Assembly: GCF_006546655.1 (NCBI RefSeq)
Contig: NZ_VIAQ01000006.1
Span: 62,001 to 126,000, forward strand
Source: Methanolobus vulcani
GTDB taxonomy: Archaea; Halobacteriota; Methanosarcinia; Methanosarcinales; Methanosarcinaceae
DNA length: 64,000 nt
Direction of reading: 5' to 3'
In this document: positions 16,574-26,897 of the stretch, in pieces
Layout of the letters: each line of letters begins with the position of its first letter
Position numbering within the stretch: position 1 is the stretch's first letter
Program-made: the position numbers and the translations under genes
The notes under the pieces: model-generated
The model's input: the letters and a program-made list of their open reading frames with translations, nothing else
Told to the model about the DNA's origin: nothing
Database searches by the model: none

Positions 16574-19500
16574 TTTCTTCATTTTGACGACTAATCCCAG
16601 AACTGTAACCACTATCAAACCAGATATAATCGTTAATGTGTTTACAGGATTATCCCCGGATTGCCCGGAATCCTGTGGAGAATCCGGCACAATATTCTCT
16701 GAAACTGCATCTCCACATGTGTTTTCCAACGAGGAGCCTGCAGTAACCTGGCTTTCTCCTGAAGTATCCACACAAATCATGAATGGGGAGAAACCTGTAG
16801 TGGTTGCTTCAAAGTAGAAGTACTCATCATCTTCACCTGTTACAACAGTTGGGAGTATGTCCCAGACATCTTCTGAGAAGTGTTCCATGAATATGTCAGA
16901 TTCATCAAATCCATTAGACTCAAGCCACTCTTTTGATACTGAGAAAGATATTTTTGCATCACCAATTCCAGATGAAAACTCCTCATCACCAAGGAGAATT
17001 TCCATTCCCTGATAAACCGTTGCTGATGAAGGCGCAGGAGAACTTTCCGGCAAACCATCAAGAAGGCTGACACTTGCCATAACATAACCCTCATTTATTT
17101 CAGACTCAAAACTTATCTCGTTTACCGGAGTGGACCCATCTGTGAATACATATTCCACTTCAGCATCTCTACCAACGAAACATACACTGGAATCAGTTGC
17201 AACTATACCTGAAGTAGATGATGTAGGTGTGGCTATTTTCACATGAATTCCATCGCCATTATCATTGCTGGAACTTTCATCTGAAACAGTTGGTTGAACA
17301 CTATTCAAGGTCAATGGAAGATAGTCAGTATTGTTTCCGTCTTCTGTAATTTCATATATATCACAGAATCCATTTCCAACGGAGTATTCGGTCTGGCTCC
17401 AGCCGGTTCCATCCGGCTTTGCCCAGAAATTCCCTCCAAGGTAACTTCCGTTGATGACATTAGTGCCTGATGTTCTTGTGATATTCCATTGATTAAAACC
17501 GCTGAGTAAGATATCAGTATTGTCACTGTTGTTGAAATAATTATTATAAATCAGGTTATCAGCACTATCATACATATCTATACCAGGAGAACTATCAGAT
17601 ATTGTACAACCCTCTATTGTATTATTAAATGAAAATAATAAACTGAGACCACCAAAATGAGTATTATTTATGTTGCAATCCTCTATCACATTGTTGTATG
17701 ATGAATATAAAGAGATGCCCTCACTATTACTGTCAGATGTGCAATTTGAAATTGTAACATTGTTGCTGTTCTCAAGATAAAGACCATATGCATTATTTTC
17801 TACATATAAATCCCTTATTGAGAGATTAGAACAATTAAACAGATACACAACACCAGCATTGGAACTCGCATCGACGATAAGATCTGAAACGTCTACAAGG
17901 TAATAAATTGGCTTTCCATCAACCGTATTACTCGTGTCTACGTCATTGGGATGAGAACCAAATCGGGAATTGATCGTATTATTCAACATCGAATTATTTT
18001 TTAAAATATTATCCAATGAAGAAGATAACATCTGAAAACCAATGTCATTTTCACTAATAATACAGTTGGAAATGTTACATCCCTGCGAAGAAGAGAGCGC
18101 TATCCCAAAATAACCATTTGAAGCCGTAATACCTAAAATAGTAATATTATCTGCATTAATATCAAGGGCAGCATAACCATCTTCATTACATATGATCCTG
18201 ACATCTGCAGGATTGCCAGTCGATGAAACAAGAGTCACGTTGTTTTCTGTAATCGTTACCCTTTCATTGTATACTCCTGATTCTACCAATATGGTATCGC
18301 CATCTTGTGCCAGATCAACAGCCCCGTTTATTGTTGAAAAAGCAGAAGTATCACTGCTATTAACGATAAGAGTGGAATTACTTACATAGATTACAGAATT
18401 CTTTGTTGAAACATTACTTCCAAATGAGTTGGATACATTCAGAGATACATCATAGAATCCCGGACTTGTGTAAACATGTGAAGGATTCTGCTCTGATGAT
18501 GTCGAACCATCTCCAAAATCCCATTCCCATGTATTCGGAGAAAAGAGACTTATATCCTTAAAATCCACAGTTTCATTAACATAGACATAATTCGACCCTA
18601 CATAAAAACTTGATTCCGGCCCCCTTTCCTCGGTAGTGAAAGCTTTGATACAAATATTCTTCTCCGATACGGATACATCCTCCCACTCATTTCCATCTGA
18701 ACTCATATAGCTCTGTCCGGGTTCTGCATCTGCATTACTATAACCGTAAATGGGATACTCTACAGCTATAGGGTAATCATAATTTGGAGTCATGAATTGT
18801 ACAACAACAGAAAAATTTTGTCCGGCACTAAGTGAAACATTTGTATCAAGATCAATGGTATGATAACCTGCCATAGGAATTGTTCCATTTTGAACAGACA
18901 ACGGACCGGAAATGTTGACAGGACCGGATTCCGGATTAAGATAGATAGAAATGTTGTAAAATGAGTTTGAATCCACGGTATAAAAACTTACAGCTTCAAG
19001 AGTCTCGTGTGAACTTGCTGTGAACACGTTTGCTCCGTATGCAGTGCTGTTATTGTATCCTATACAACACGCCCATCCGAGAGGGTCATACTGATAGATA
19101 TGATCGTAGTTGTTGACGTCTTCTGCAGTGTACAGGAAATTGCCCAGATATGGCCGTGTTCCAATTCCATCCATGCCTTCATCGTTTCCCATAACTGTGT
19201 CATAATAGGATAGGTAAAAATACCCGTCTTCCCCCCAGTTATCTCCCCAGGAATTTTTGATAATAAATGCACCATTTCCCGGAGCTTTTGGAGTGAAGTT
19301 GGAAGCTGCATAATCATCATCCCAACCAACCAGAGTTATGGCATGGTTCGCATATTCAACCGGACCATCGTAATAATAACTATTATTAGTATAATCAAAA
19401 TAAGAATCTCCATACCACATTGCTACTGATATAGCTCCATACTCCATCAACATTGATTTGTAAAGAGGATCATCGCCCTCAAACCCAGGAAGTATTAATA

Positions 19501-20263
19501 TTTCCTGAACATGCTTTACAACTGGAAGGTTATCTGGGGACACACCGGATGAAGCATCATATGGATCATCTGATTCTCTTACTGGACCACTCCATCTGGT
19601 ATAATAAGCAGCCGGGTAAAGGTCAAATCCACCATCATCGTGTGTACGGTCATATCCATCCGGATAACTGCTTGAAAGAACATTCTTTAAATTATTCTCT
19701 GAAAAATCCCATGTTTCTGATCTGTTGTGAAGAAGGAAGGATTCGAGGGAAGCTGTTGCAGAATGTGCCCAGCAGCTTCCGGCATAGCCCTGATTCCTTA
19801 CTGCTGTGACACCATTGACATCACGAAGGTCATATTGTGCCGGGAATGATACTTCAGATCCCATAAGTTCAAGACCTGAAGTCCTGATGGTATCATCGGC
19901 AAGCAAGGAATCCATGCTTACGGGAGAGAGATGAGATAGATCTACAGGTGACGGAATAAGACCAGTAGGATGGTCTAACGTTTCAGAAGGCATATCATTT
20001 GTTGAACTAACAGGCAATGTTAGACTTGAAAAAGTTAAATCGTTTGAGCTTACCGCGACTGAATTTTGTTCTTCCTCTGTTTCCTGCTGATATTCTACAA
20101 ATGCAGGATTCAAAGGTGCAGTACAAATACCAGAGGAGGAGCCATTCTGATCAGAAATTATATCATTATCATTTTCTGTTGCAGTACAACAGGATGATAC
20201 TAATATCAATACGACACAATATGTAAATAACAAATGATTTGATAATAATGGATTTTTCATCAT
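16565..20263 (-). CDS. Giant secreted papain-like (C1A) protease with PKD, beta-helix and PGF-pre-PGF modules
   Basis: The 1232-residue protein has an N-terminal signal peptide, a C1A peptidase domain with GSCWAHS (Cys164), HAITLVGW (His307) and IKNSWGDNWGEDGYF (Asn337), then a lectin-like stretch. A PKD domain (WEWDFGDGSTSSEQNPSHVY, about 580-600), a NosD-like right-handed beta-helix with repeated NCS/NN turns (about 650-960) and a PGF-pre-PGF domain (about 1000-1165) follow. The C-terminal hydrophobic helix ends in KMKKPE. It should act outside the cell, anchored at the surface, cutting proteins or processing S-layer material. AAGGT precedes the double ATG. It is a tandem paralogue of the gene at 20415-24110. 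Confidence 0.88.
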   Translation of the reverse strand: MMKNPLLSNHLLFTYCVVLILVSSCCTATENDNDIISDQNGSSSGICTAPLNPAFVEYQQETEEEQNSVAVSSNDLTFSSLTLPVSSTNDMPSETLDHPTGLIPSPVDLSHLSPVSMDSLLADDTIRTSGLELMGSEVSFPAQYDLRDVNGVTAVRNQGYAGSCWAHSATASLESFLLHNRSETWDFSENNLKNVLSSSYPDGYDRTHDDGGFDLYPAAYYTRWSGPVRESDDPYDASSGVSPDNLPVVKHVQEILILPGFEGDDPLYKSMLMEYGAISVAMWYGDSYFDYTNNSYYYDGPVEYANHAITLVGWDDDYAASNFTPKAPGNGAFIIKNSWGDNWGEDGYFYLSYYDTVMGNDEGMDGIGTRPYLGNFLYTAEDVNNYDHIYQYDPLGWACCIGYNNSTAYGANVFTASSHETLEAVSFYTVDSNSFYNISIYLNPESGPVNISGPLSVQNGTIPMAGYHTIDLDTNVSLSAGQNFSVVVQFMTPNYDYPIAVEYPIYGYSNADAEPGQSYMSSDGNEWEDVSVSEKNICIKAFTTEERGPESSFYVGSNYVYVNETVDFKDISLFSPNTWEWDFGDGSTSSEQNPSHVYTSPGFYDVSLNVSNSFGSNVSTKNSVIYVSNSTLIVNSSDTSAFSTINGAVDLAQDGDTILVESGVYNERVTITENNVTLVSSTGNPADVRIICNEDGYAALDINADNITILGITASNGYFGIALSSSQGCNISNCIISENDIGFQMLSSSLDNILKNNSMLNNTINSRFGSHPNDVDTSNTVDGKPIYYLVDVSDLIVDASSNAGVVYLFNCSNLSIRDLYVENNAYGLYLENSNNVTISNCTSDSNSEGISLYSSYNNVIEDCNINNTHFGGLSLLFSFNNTIEGCTISDSSPGIDMYDSADNLIYNNYFNNSDNTDILLSGFNQWNITRTSGTNVINGSYLGGNFWAKPDGTGWSQTEYSVGNGFCDIYEITEDGNNTDYLPLTLNSVQPTVSDESSSNDNGDGIHVKIATPTSSTSGIVATDSSVCFVGRDAEVEYVFTDGSTPVNEISFESEINEGYVMASVSLLDGLPESSPAPSSATVYQGMEILLGDEEFSSGIGDAKISFSVSKEWLESNGFDESDIFMEHFSEDVWDILPTVVTGEDDEYFYFEATTTGFSPFMICVDTSGESQVTAGSSLENTCGDAVSENIVPDSPQDSGQSGDNPVNTLTIISGLIVVTVLGLVVKMKKPE

Positions 20264-20403
20264 AGTTACCTTCTTAAAACGAAAGAATACAATATATATT
20301 TTTTAAAAATATAAAATTCACTGTTGAAATAATCAATACAAAATGCAGAGCAAAAAAGTATGAGAGATTAAGATCCAACTTTTGTTCTGTTTCATTTAAA
20401 ATA

Positions 20404-20430
20404 AAAAGGAGGGATCAGATCCCACCTTTT
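20404..20430 (-). terminator. Hairpin at the end of the second C1A protease gene
   Basis: AAAAGG-A-GGGAT pairs with ATCCC-A-CCTTTT around a 3-base loop, giving an 11-bp stem with one mismatch that spans the stop codon at 20415-20417. Confidence 0.5.
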
Positions 20431-23400
20431 GTCCCCTTCTTCCAGTATATGACACCTATGGCTCCAACTATCAACAATATAACAAAGATAGATAGCAGAT
20501 TACCTGAATCAGAACTGTTGTTCACATTAGTAACCTGAATATCCTCGTTTGTGACCGTGGAACCGGAACTGCTTGCAACTGTTACAGAGTCCGTAGATTG
20601 AACAGTATTCGCAGTAGAAACATTAGCATCATCAACACAAATCATGAATGGAGAGAAACCTGTAGTGGTTGCTTCAAAGTAGAAGTACTCATCATCTTCA
20701 CCTGTCACAACCGTTGGGAGTATGTTCCAGACATCTTCTGAGAAGTGTTCCATGAGTATGTCAGATTCGTCAAATCCATTAGACTCGAGCCACTCTTTTG
20801 AAACTGAGAAGGATATCTTTGCATCACTAATACCAGATGAAAATTCCTCATCTCCAAGGAGAATTTCCATTCCCTGATAAACCATTGCTGATGAAGGTGC
20901 AGGAGAGCTTTCCGGCAAACCATCAAGAAGGCTGACACTTGCCATTACATAACCCTCATTTATTTCAGACTCAAAGCTGATCTCGTTTACCGGAGTGGAA
21001 CCATCTGTGAATACATATTCCACTTCAGCATCCCTACCAACAAAACGTACGCTTGAGTCCGTTGCAACGATATCTGAAGTAGATGATGTTGGTGTGGCCA
21101 TTTTCACATGAATTCCATCGTCATCATTGCTGGAACTTTCATCTGAAACAGTCGGTTGAACATCATTCAATGTTAATGGAAGATAATCAGTATTGTTTCC
21201 ATCATCTGTAATCTCATATGCAGCACAGAAACCATTTCCAACGGAATATTCTGTCTGACTCCAGCCTGTTCCGGCAGGTGTTGCCCAGAAGTTTCCACCA
21301 AGGAAGCTTCCGTTAATAATATTAGCGCCTGTTGTTCTTGTGGTGTTCCATTCGTTGAAACCACCACCTGAAACATGGATATTATTGCTGTTGTTGAAAT
21401 AGTTATTATAGATCAGATTGTCACTGCATTCTATCAATGAAAGACCGTAAGAGTAAATATCACTGATATTGCAACTATATATTGTGTTATTATCTGAAGA
21501 AGAGAGATAAACACCATATCGATTATCAGTGCTCGTACAGTTTTCAATGCTTACACTGTCACTGTCGTAGAGATAAAATCCATAATAATTATTCTCAACT
21601 TCCAGACTTTCTACTGTTATGTTAGAACAATTAAGCAAATAGACAAGTCCGGCATTGGAAATGGCATCTATAACCAGGTCAGAGCTGTTCACAAGATAAT
21701 ATATTGGTTTTCCATCTACCAGATTATCTGTTCCTACAATATTGGCATTTGAATCAAAATATGAATTAAACGTGTTGTTATACATAGAACTATTATTCAA
21801 CATATTGTTCCCAGAACCACGTAAACGCAGTCCATATGTGTTCTCATAAGAAGTACAATTAAAGACACTGTTATCCTGAGAGTCATAGAAATAAATACCA
21901 TATGTATTTCCGGATACATAGCAATTACTTATGTTACACCCACTTGATGAATCGATGATTATTCCAGCAGCTCCATCTACAGCACTCATGCCTGAAATCG
22001 TGATGTTATCTGCTATTAGGTAAATAGCAACGTTACTGGAGGACGAGGAAACTATCCTTACATCTTCAGGGTTGCCTGTCGATGAAATCAGACTGATGTT
22101 ATCATTTTTGAAATGCAGATTCTCATTATAAGTGCCAGGTTCAACACTGATTGTATCACCATCAGAGGCAGCATTAATTGCGTCGCTGATAGTAGTAAAA
22201 TCAGCACTGCCACTGCTGTTGACAACAATTGTTGAATTCAGAACATGGATAAAAGAAGTTCTTGTGGAAATATTGTTTCCAAAAGTGTTTGCTGCATTCA
22301 GTGATACATTATAAACACCTTCATCCGAATAAGAATGCAACGGATTCTGTACAGATGATGTAGAACTGTCTCCAAAATCCCATTCCCAGCTTTCCGGTGA
22401 GAAGAGACTTGCATCATGGAAATCTACAGCCTCATTTATGTGAACATATTTTGTACCTGCAACAAATGCAGCTTCAGGCACTTTATTCTCTGTAGTGAAT
22501 GCTTTGATGCATATATTAGTATCAGATTCGCTTATATCTTCCCATTCAATTCCATTATAACTTACATAACTCTGACCTGCTTCAGCATGTGCATTACTAC
22601 TATAACCTGACATTGGATATTCTACTGGCAGAGGATAGTTATAGTCAGGTGTTGTGAATTGTACTACCACTGAAAAATTCTGTCCGGCGTTAAGTGAAAC
22701 ATTTGTATCAAGGTCAATAGTGTGATATCCGGCAATTGCCATTGTTCCGTTTTGTACCGATACAGGACCTGAACTGTTAAGTGGACCGGAATCGGGATCT
22801 TTATAAACAGAGATATTGTAGAAGGAATTTGAATCGGTTGTGTAGAAGCTCACCGCCTCCAGAGTTTCATTTGTTGATGCAGTAAAAATATTTGCTCCAT
22901 ATCCGATAGTATTATAAAAACCAGAACTTGTGACCCAGCCAAGTTCATCATATTGATAGATATGATCAAAATGGCTTACATTATCAGCAGTAAAAATTGT
23001 GTTGGAATATCGAAGCGTATTGTCGTAATATGAAATATAGAAATATCCATCTTCGCCCCAGCTATCTCCCCAGGAATTCTTGATTATATAAGCGCCATCA
23101 TCAGGAGCAGTGGGTGTAAAGTTATATTTGCTGTAGTTGTCATCCCAGCCCACAAGAGTTACAAAGTGATTTCCACTATCAACTTCATCAGGATCACTAC
23201 TGAAGTAGTAACTATTGTTTTCTAAATTCATCGAAGAGTCATAAAACTCCATGAATATTGCTATTCCACCATAATTGGTTAAACCCCATCTAAAGGTATC
23301 ATCCGAATGATTTAGTTCTGGAAGCATAAGTACTTCTTGAACGTGTTTTGCCACTGTGATGTCTGATGGAGATATACCTGATAAGTCATTGTATGGATCA

Positions 23401-24110
23401 TCAGATTCAAGTACAGGTCCATCCCACCTAGTGAGATAGGCAGCTGTCATGGAAGGACTTCCTCCTCCATCGTGTGTTCGGTCAAATCCATCCTGATTTG
23501 GGTATGCAAGAACATTCTTTACATTATTCTCGGAAAAATCCCAGGTTTCTGATCTGTTGTAAAGAAGATAAGATTCAAGGGATGCTATTGATGCATGTGC
23601 CCAGCAACTTCCAGCCTGACCCTGATCTCTTACTGATGTAACACCACCTTCATTACGAAGATCGTATCGTGCCGGGTATGATACTTCAGATCCCATAAGT
23701 TCAAGACCTGAAGTCCTAATAGTATCATCAGCAAGCAAGGCATCCATGCTTACAGGGGAAAGATGAGAAAGGTCTACAGGTGACGGAATTAAACCGGTAG
23801 TATGAGTAAATATATCAGATGATTCATTCTCATTTGAAGATAGTAAATTTGATTGACTGTCCGGTAATACCAAACTAGACAAGGATATCAAATTATCTGA
23901 ATCTGATACTTTATTTTGGCTCTGTTCCAGTGATTCCTGATATTCTACAAATGCAGGATTTAGAGGTGCCATTGATAATTGTGATCCGTTGTCACTGGAA
24001 CTTAGTTCTGTTTGTGAATCTAACTCTGCTGCATTGACAGGAATAATAGTAAAGAACATAATTAAGCAGCATATTAAGGATAAAATGTAGCATTTTACTT
24101 GTTTTTTCAT
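20415..24110 (-). CDS. Giant secreted papain-like (C1A) protease, tandem paralogue
   Basis: The architecture is the same as the gene at 16565-20263: signal peptide (MKKQVKCYILSLICC), C1A domain with GSCWAHA, HFVTLVGWDD and IKNSWGDSWGEDGYF, PKD domain (WEWDFGDSSTSSVQNPLHSY), beta-helix, PGF-pre-PGF domain and terminal hydrophobic helix followed by KKGTKGG. I prefer the start at 24110 because it gives a normal signal peptide; an in-frame ATG at 24137 adds nine residues. The PGF-pre-PGF region is nearly identical in DNA to that of the neighbour while the middle is clearly diverged. A cell-surface peptidase role is inferred from domains. Confidence 0.87.
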   Translation of the reverse strand: MKKQVKCYILSLICCLIMFFTIIPVNAAELDSQTELSSSDNGSQLSMAPLNPAFVEYQESLEQSQNKVSDSDNLISLSSLVLPDSQSNLLSSNENESSDIFTHTTGLIPSPVDLSHLSPVSMDALLADDTIRTSGLELMGSEVSYPARYDLRNEGGVTSVRDQGQAGSCWAHASIASLESYLLYNRSETWDFSENNVKNVLAYPNQDGFDRTHDGGGSPSMTAAYLTRWDGPVLESDDPYNDLSGISPSDITVAKHVQEVLMLPELNHSDDTFRWGLTNYGGIAIFMEFYDSSMNLENNSYYFSSDPDEVDSGNHFVTLVGWDDNYSKYNFTPTAPDDGAYIIKNSWGDSWGEDGYFYISYYDNTLRYSNTIFTADNVSHFDHIYQYDELGWVTSSGFYNTIGYGANIFTASTNETLEAVSFYTTDSNSFYNISVYKDPDSGPLNSSGPVSVQNGTMAIAGYHTIDLDTNVSLNAGQNFSVVVQFTTPDYNYPLPVEYPMSGYSSNAHAEAGQSYVSYNGIEWEDISESDTNICIKAFTTENKVPEAAFVAGTKYVHINEAVDFHDASLFSPESWEWDFGDSSTSSVQNPLHSYSDEGVYNVSLNAANTFGNNISTRTSFIHVLNSTIVVNSSGSADFTTISDAINAASDGDTISVEPGTYNENLHFKNDNISLISSTGNPEDVRIVSSSSSNVAIYLIADNITISGMSAVDGAAGIIIDSSSGCNISNCYVSGNTYGIYFYDSQDNSVFNCTSYENTYGLRLRGSGNNMLNNSSMYNNTFNSYFDSNANIVGTDNLVDGKPIYYLVNSSDLVIDAISNAGLVYLLNCSNITVESLEVENNYYGFYLYDSDSVSIENCTSTDNRYGVYLSSSDNNTIYSCNISDIYSYGLSLIECSDNLIYNNYFNNSNNIHVSGGGFNEWNTTRTTGANIINGSFLGGNFWATPAGTGWSQTEYSVGNGFCAAYEITDDGNNTDYLPLTLNDVQPTVSDESSSNDDDGIHVKMATPTSSTSDIVATDSSVRFVGRDAEVEYVFTDGSTPVNEISFESEINEGYVMASVSLLDGLPESSPAPSSAMVYQGMEILLGDEEFSSGISDAKISFSVSKEWLESNGFDESDILMEHFSEDVWNILPTVVTGEDDEYFYFEATTTGFSPFMICVDDANVSTANTVQSTDSVTVASSSGSTVTNEDIQVTNVNNSSDSGNLLSIFVILLIVGAIGVIYWKKGTKGGI

Positions 24111-24289
24111 CTTATACTCGCGACCATTGACATACATTGTGAAAATATAATAATCAAAAAATATGCAATCTAATATAATTGTAACCCTCTGGAAAATATA
24201 AGGAGGTCCTGTTTTTTAGTAAGGCAACAAAAAAACCTAAAAGGATACAAAAGATATGTAACTGAAGATAATATTCAGGAGATAAAAAC

Positions 24290-24415
24290 ATGGGAAATGA
24301 TGAAACAAATTTGCATAGACTTAAAGAAGTTAATGAGTTTGTAAAGACCAGTAAAAAAGAGAGAAAAGAAGAGAAGAAAAAAGATAAAAGAAACATTCTT
24401 GGTCTTAATGACTAA
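24290..24415 (+). CDS. Small, very highly charged protein (41 residues)
   Basis: A CAGGAG Shine-Dalgarno at 24276-24281 precedes ATG 24290. The frame reads MGNDETNLHRLKEVNEFVKT and continues with a KKERKEEKKKDKR run, ending NILGLND. The clean ribosome site and uniform amphipathic character suggest a real small gene. It lies divergent from the protease. Function unknown; a nucleic-acid or protein-binding micropeptide is possible. Confidence 0.55.
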   Translation: MGNDETNLHRLKEVNEFVKTSKKERKEEKKKDKRNILGLND

Positions 24416-24788
24416 GTCCTATTTTTTCATTTATACTCTGTTTCCAGCTTTTTTTCCAATATTTGAGAAAAAAGTGAAAACAATATTTACCATAGCAATT
24501 CTTTTTTCCAGGCCATATTGACCATTCCATGTGCCTATATAGATTCTTTTGCCTAGAACTAAATACGAGTCTGAACTAGTATGCTCCGAGTAACATGTTA
24601 CTCACCTGTGGTGCCTTCCTAAAGCATTTTTGAAAAACGAATTGGTGTACGAACGGGCGTCTAACTGGTTCACCGACGCCCATACTTTTCATTAAATTCC
24701 GGGCTTTTCAAAGCTAAAGAAAGACGAGATATGAGAAATCTCAATAAAGATTCACAAATAACCTGAAATTGAACTTAAAAAGAAGAAA
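24416..24788. other. 373-bp non-coding stretch with palindromes, left flank of the integrated element
   Basis: No gene is seen. The stretch contains a perfect 16-bp palindrome GAGTAACATGTTACTC (24588-24603) and a hairpin with arms GGGCGTC (24655-24661) and GACGCCC (24675-24681). It could hold a small RNA, regulatory sites, or remains of earlier insertions at this attachment site. Confidence 0.45.
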
Positions 24789-24806
24789 AGCGATCCCGAA
24801 GGGATT
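24789..24806. repeat. Left attachment site of the integrative element
   Basis: An exact 18-bp copy of the tRNA-Arg 3' end without the rest of the tRNA. The bases flanking it on both sides differ from those at 42117-42134, so identity stops at the core. Confidence 0.82.
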
Positions 24807-24846
24807 ATTGAACTAAAATATATAATCCTAGACCACTTTTTACAAT

Positions 24847-26052
24847 GTGATGACTCGCAATGTAGACGATGTACACTCTTTTGAAACAGGGTTTATTCGT
24901 GCAAAGGAAAGAATAGAGAACGCAGGCATTTCACAGAGGAACAAGGATCTTATCAACAGGTTCATTGTCCACTGCAGAAGGGAAGGCCTGAAGAAAAGCA
25001 CGATAACCACATATGTTAATTTTCTCAGGTGGATGATTGAGAAGCTTGAAAAAATCGGATATACAAAGGATATTGACGAATTAGAACAAGATGACTTCGA
25101 TGAGTTCTTGATCTACCTTGAAGATGAGGAAGAAGCTTCACCAGGAACTATCCGGAACTACAAGAAAGTCACTAAAAAGTTTTTTCGATTCCTCACTGAT
25201 GATGATGTCCCTAAATGGGTAAGAAAGCTTAAGCTGGGACAAGTAGAGACCCACATACAACCCCAGGATCTTCCTGACAGCAAAGACATTGATAAGATGA
25301 TTGAGGTCTGCACGAATGCCAGAAATAGGGCAATAGTAGCTACTTTATACGACGGAGGATTTAGGCCAGGGGCTTTGGCATCGTGCCGAGTGGGCAGCGT
25401 GGAGTCAAACCAGTATAGCTCTATCATTTACCTGCCAAGGACAAGCAAGGCCAGGAAGACAACACCACCAAAAGGAATACCCCTCACATGGGCCTCCGGA
25501 TATCTGCAGCAATGGTTGGCTGTGCACCCCCTCAAGGATGATCCTTACGCTCCTCTGTGGGTTACTCTGGACAAGAACCAAACCGCACTGAGTTACAACA
25601 CATTTAGAAAGACAATCAAGGATATCGCCGTAAAGGCAGGCATTAAGAAAAGGTTCTATCCTTACCTGTTCAGACACAAAGCTGTTACAAACTGGATTCT
25701 TGATGGATACAACGAACAAGAGATCAAACATAGAGCTGGATGGTCAAAAGGATCCACACGGATGTTCCAGGTATATGCTAATTTCACAGACCAGGAGATC
25801 AACGATAGGATCTATGAGAAGTGTGGGTTGAAAACTGAGGATAAACGCCATATAACCCTCAAGAAATGCCCCAGGTGCAGTAGTGTGCTTAAGCCTAATG
25901 ATAGGTTCTGTTCACAATGTTCTCTTGTCCTGGACCATCAGGCACAAGATGAGATTGGCAAGTATGAGGCGAAGTTGCCGGAGATCCTGCAAATGATTAT
26001 GCAGAGTGAGAAAGCCAGAGAAATGCTGGCGAATATTCAGAAGGAAGTGTGA
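24847..26052 (+). CDS. Tyrosine recombinase integrase with C-terminal zinc ribbon
   Basis: The 401-residue protein has an N-terminal SAM-like core-binding domain (about 25-120) and a catalytic domain with Arg173 (GGFRPGAL), Arg276-His277 (YLFRHKAV), Trp299 and nucleophile Tyr310 (FQVYANF). The usual His of HxxR is Tyr273. A zinc ribbon CPRC...CSQC (341-358) follows, as in many methanogen integrases. It should catalyse integration and excision between the 18-bp att sites. GTG 24847 or ATG 24850 is the start; a TATA box (AAAATATATA, 24815-24824) suggests a leaderless transcript, and the promoter lies inside the element. Confidence 0.92.
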   Translation: MMTRNVDDVHSFETGFIRAKERIENAGISQRNKDLINRFIVHCRREGLKKSTITTYVNFLRWMIEKLEKIGYTKDIDELEQDDFDEFLIYLEDEEEASPGTIRNYKKVTKKFFRFLTDDDVPKWVRKLKLGQVETHIQPQDLPDSKDIDKMIEVCTNARNRAIVATLYDGGFRPGALASCRVGSVESNQYSSIIYLPRTSKARKTTPPKGIPLTWASGYLQQWLAVHPLKDDPYAPLWVTLDKNQTALSYNTFRKTIKDIAVKAGIKKRFYPYLFRHKAVTNWILDGYNEQEIKHRAGWSKGSTRMFQVYANFTDQEINDRIYEKCGLKTEDKRHITLKKCPRCSSVLKPNDRFCSQCSLVLDHQAQDEIGKYEAKLPEILQMIMQSEKAREMLANIQKEV

Positions 26053-26090
26053 TTTTTTTGAAATCATCCCCTTCGTTTTTTACGGGATCT

Positions 26091-26825
26091 TCATTCCCCG
26101 GTGGATACAAGTTCATTTAATTCATTCTCGAGCGATTCTATATCTTCCTGGATTGCTGATTTAACTCTCCTGCATACGCCATATGACTTTGGTGAGGTAA
26201 TATTTAGAGTGCAGTGCCCATCGAAAACGAATGTTTCAAAGTGTTTTTTCCCAGTGTTCTCTGGCCTGAACAGATATCTTTTACGAAGAAACTCTGAAAA
26301 ATCTACTATCTCGGTAAATTCATCGGCCCCTTCAATCCCCGTAAAATCTGTTTTAGTTTCAAAAGAATAACCTGGAATAGAGGTACTTTCTATTTCAGAG
26401 CTCCCCGCTGCGACGCCATCTCTTAAAAAATTGATTTCCTTGTATTTGTCCATGACTTCCAGTAATGGATAATAGAGTTGTTCTAATTGACTTGAAATGT
26501 ATTTGATTCTTCTCTCCTTTTGTGCATCCTGCAGCACCTCTTTTGTTACTCGAACGTTCTCAGATGTTTCTCGGGCTATCCGTGCTGTGAATGCGACATA
26601 GATAATTGTGGCCAGCAAAAGAACGACTGAAGATGTGACTGCTAAATATTCATTAGCAGGATCAAAATGTGTGAAAATGGGTTCAGACTGAGAAGATCCA
26701 ACAGCCACGAACAACACTAAAAGAGCGTATATCACAACCAGAAGAAAAGATGCAATAAAAATTATAACAGGAATTAATAGAATCGTTATAATTGGGTGAG
26801 ATTTCCAGAGTTCTTTTAGATCCAT
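26091..26825 (-). CDS. Two-helix membrane protein of unknown function
   Basis: The protein of about 244 residues has two hydrophobic segments near the N-terminus (about residues 15-45 and 65-85), then a soluble helical part with KEVLQDAQKERRIKYISSQL and a mixed C-terminal domain. This topology (short N-terminal hairpin, then a cytoplasmic coiled-coil region) is common in hypothetical proteins next to mobile-element integrases. ATG 26825 is chosen; GTG 26837 is in frame. It is divergent from 26898 and convergent with the integrase. No family recognised. Confidence 0.65.
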   Translation of the reverse strand: MDLKELWKSHPIITILLIPVIIFIASFLLVVIYALLVLFVAVGSSQSEPIFTHFDPANEYLAVTSSVVLLLATIIYVAFTARIARETSENVRVTKEVLQDAQKERRIKYISSQLEQLYYPLLEVMDKYKEINFLRDGVAAGSSEIESTSIPGYSFETKTDFTGIEGADEFTEIVDFSEFLRKRYLFRPENTGKKHFETFVFDGHCTLNITSPKSYGVCRRVKSAIQEDIESLENELNELVSTGE

Positions 26826-26897
26826 AGTTAGTTTCACAGCCTACGTTATCAATCAATTAATAGAAATATTTTTCTAAATTTACAATTATTTCATAAT

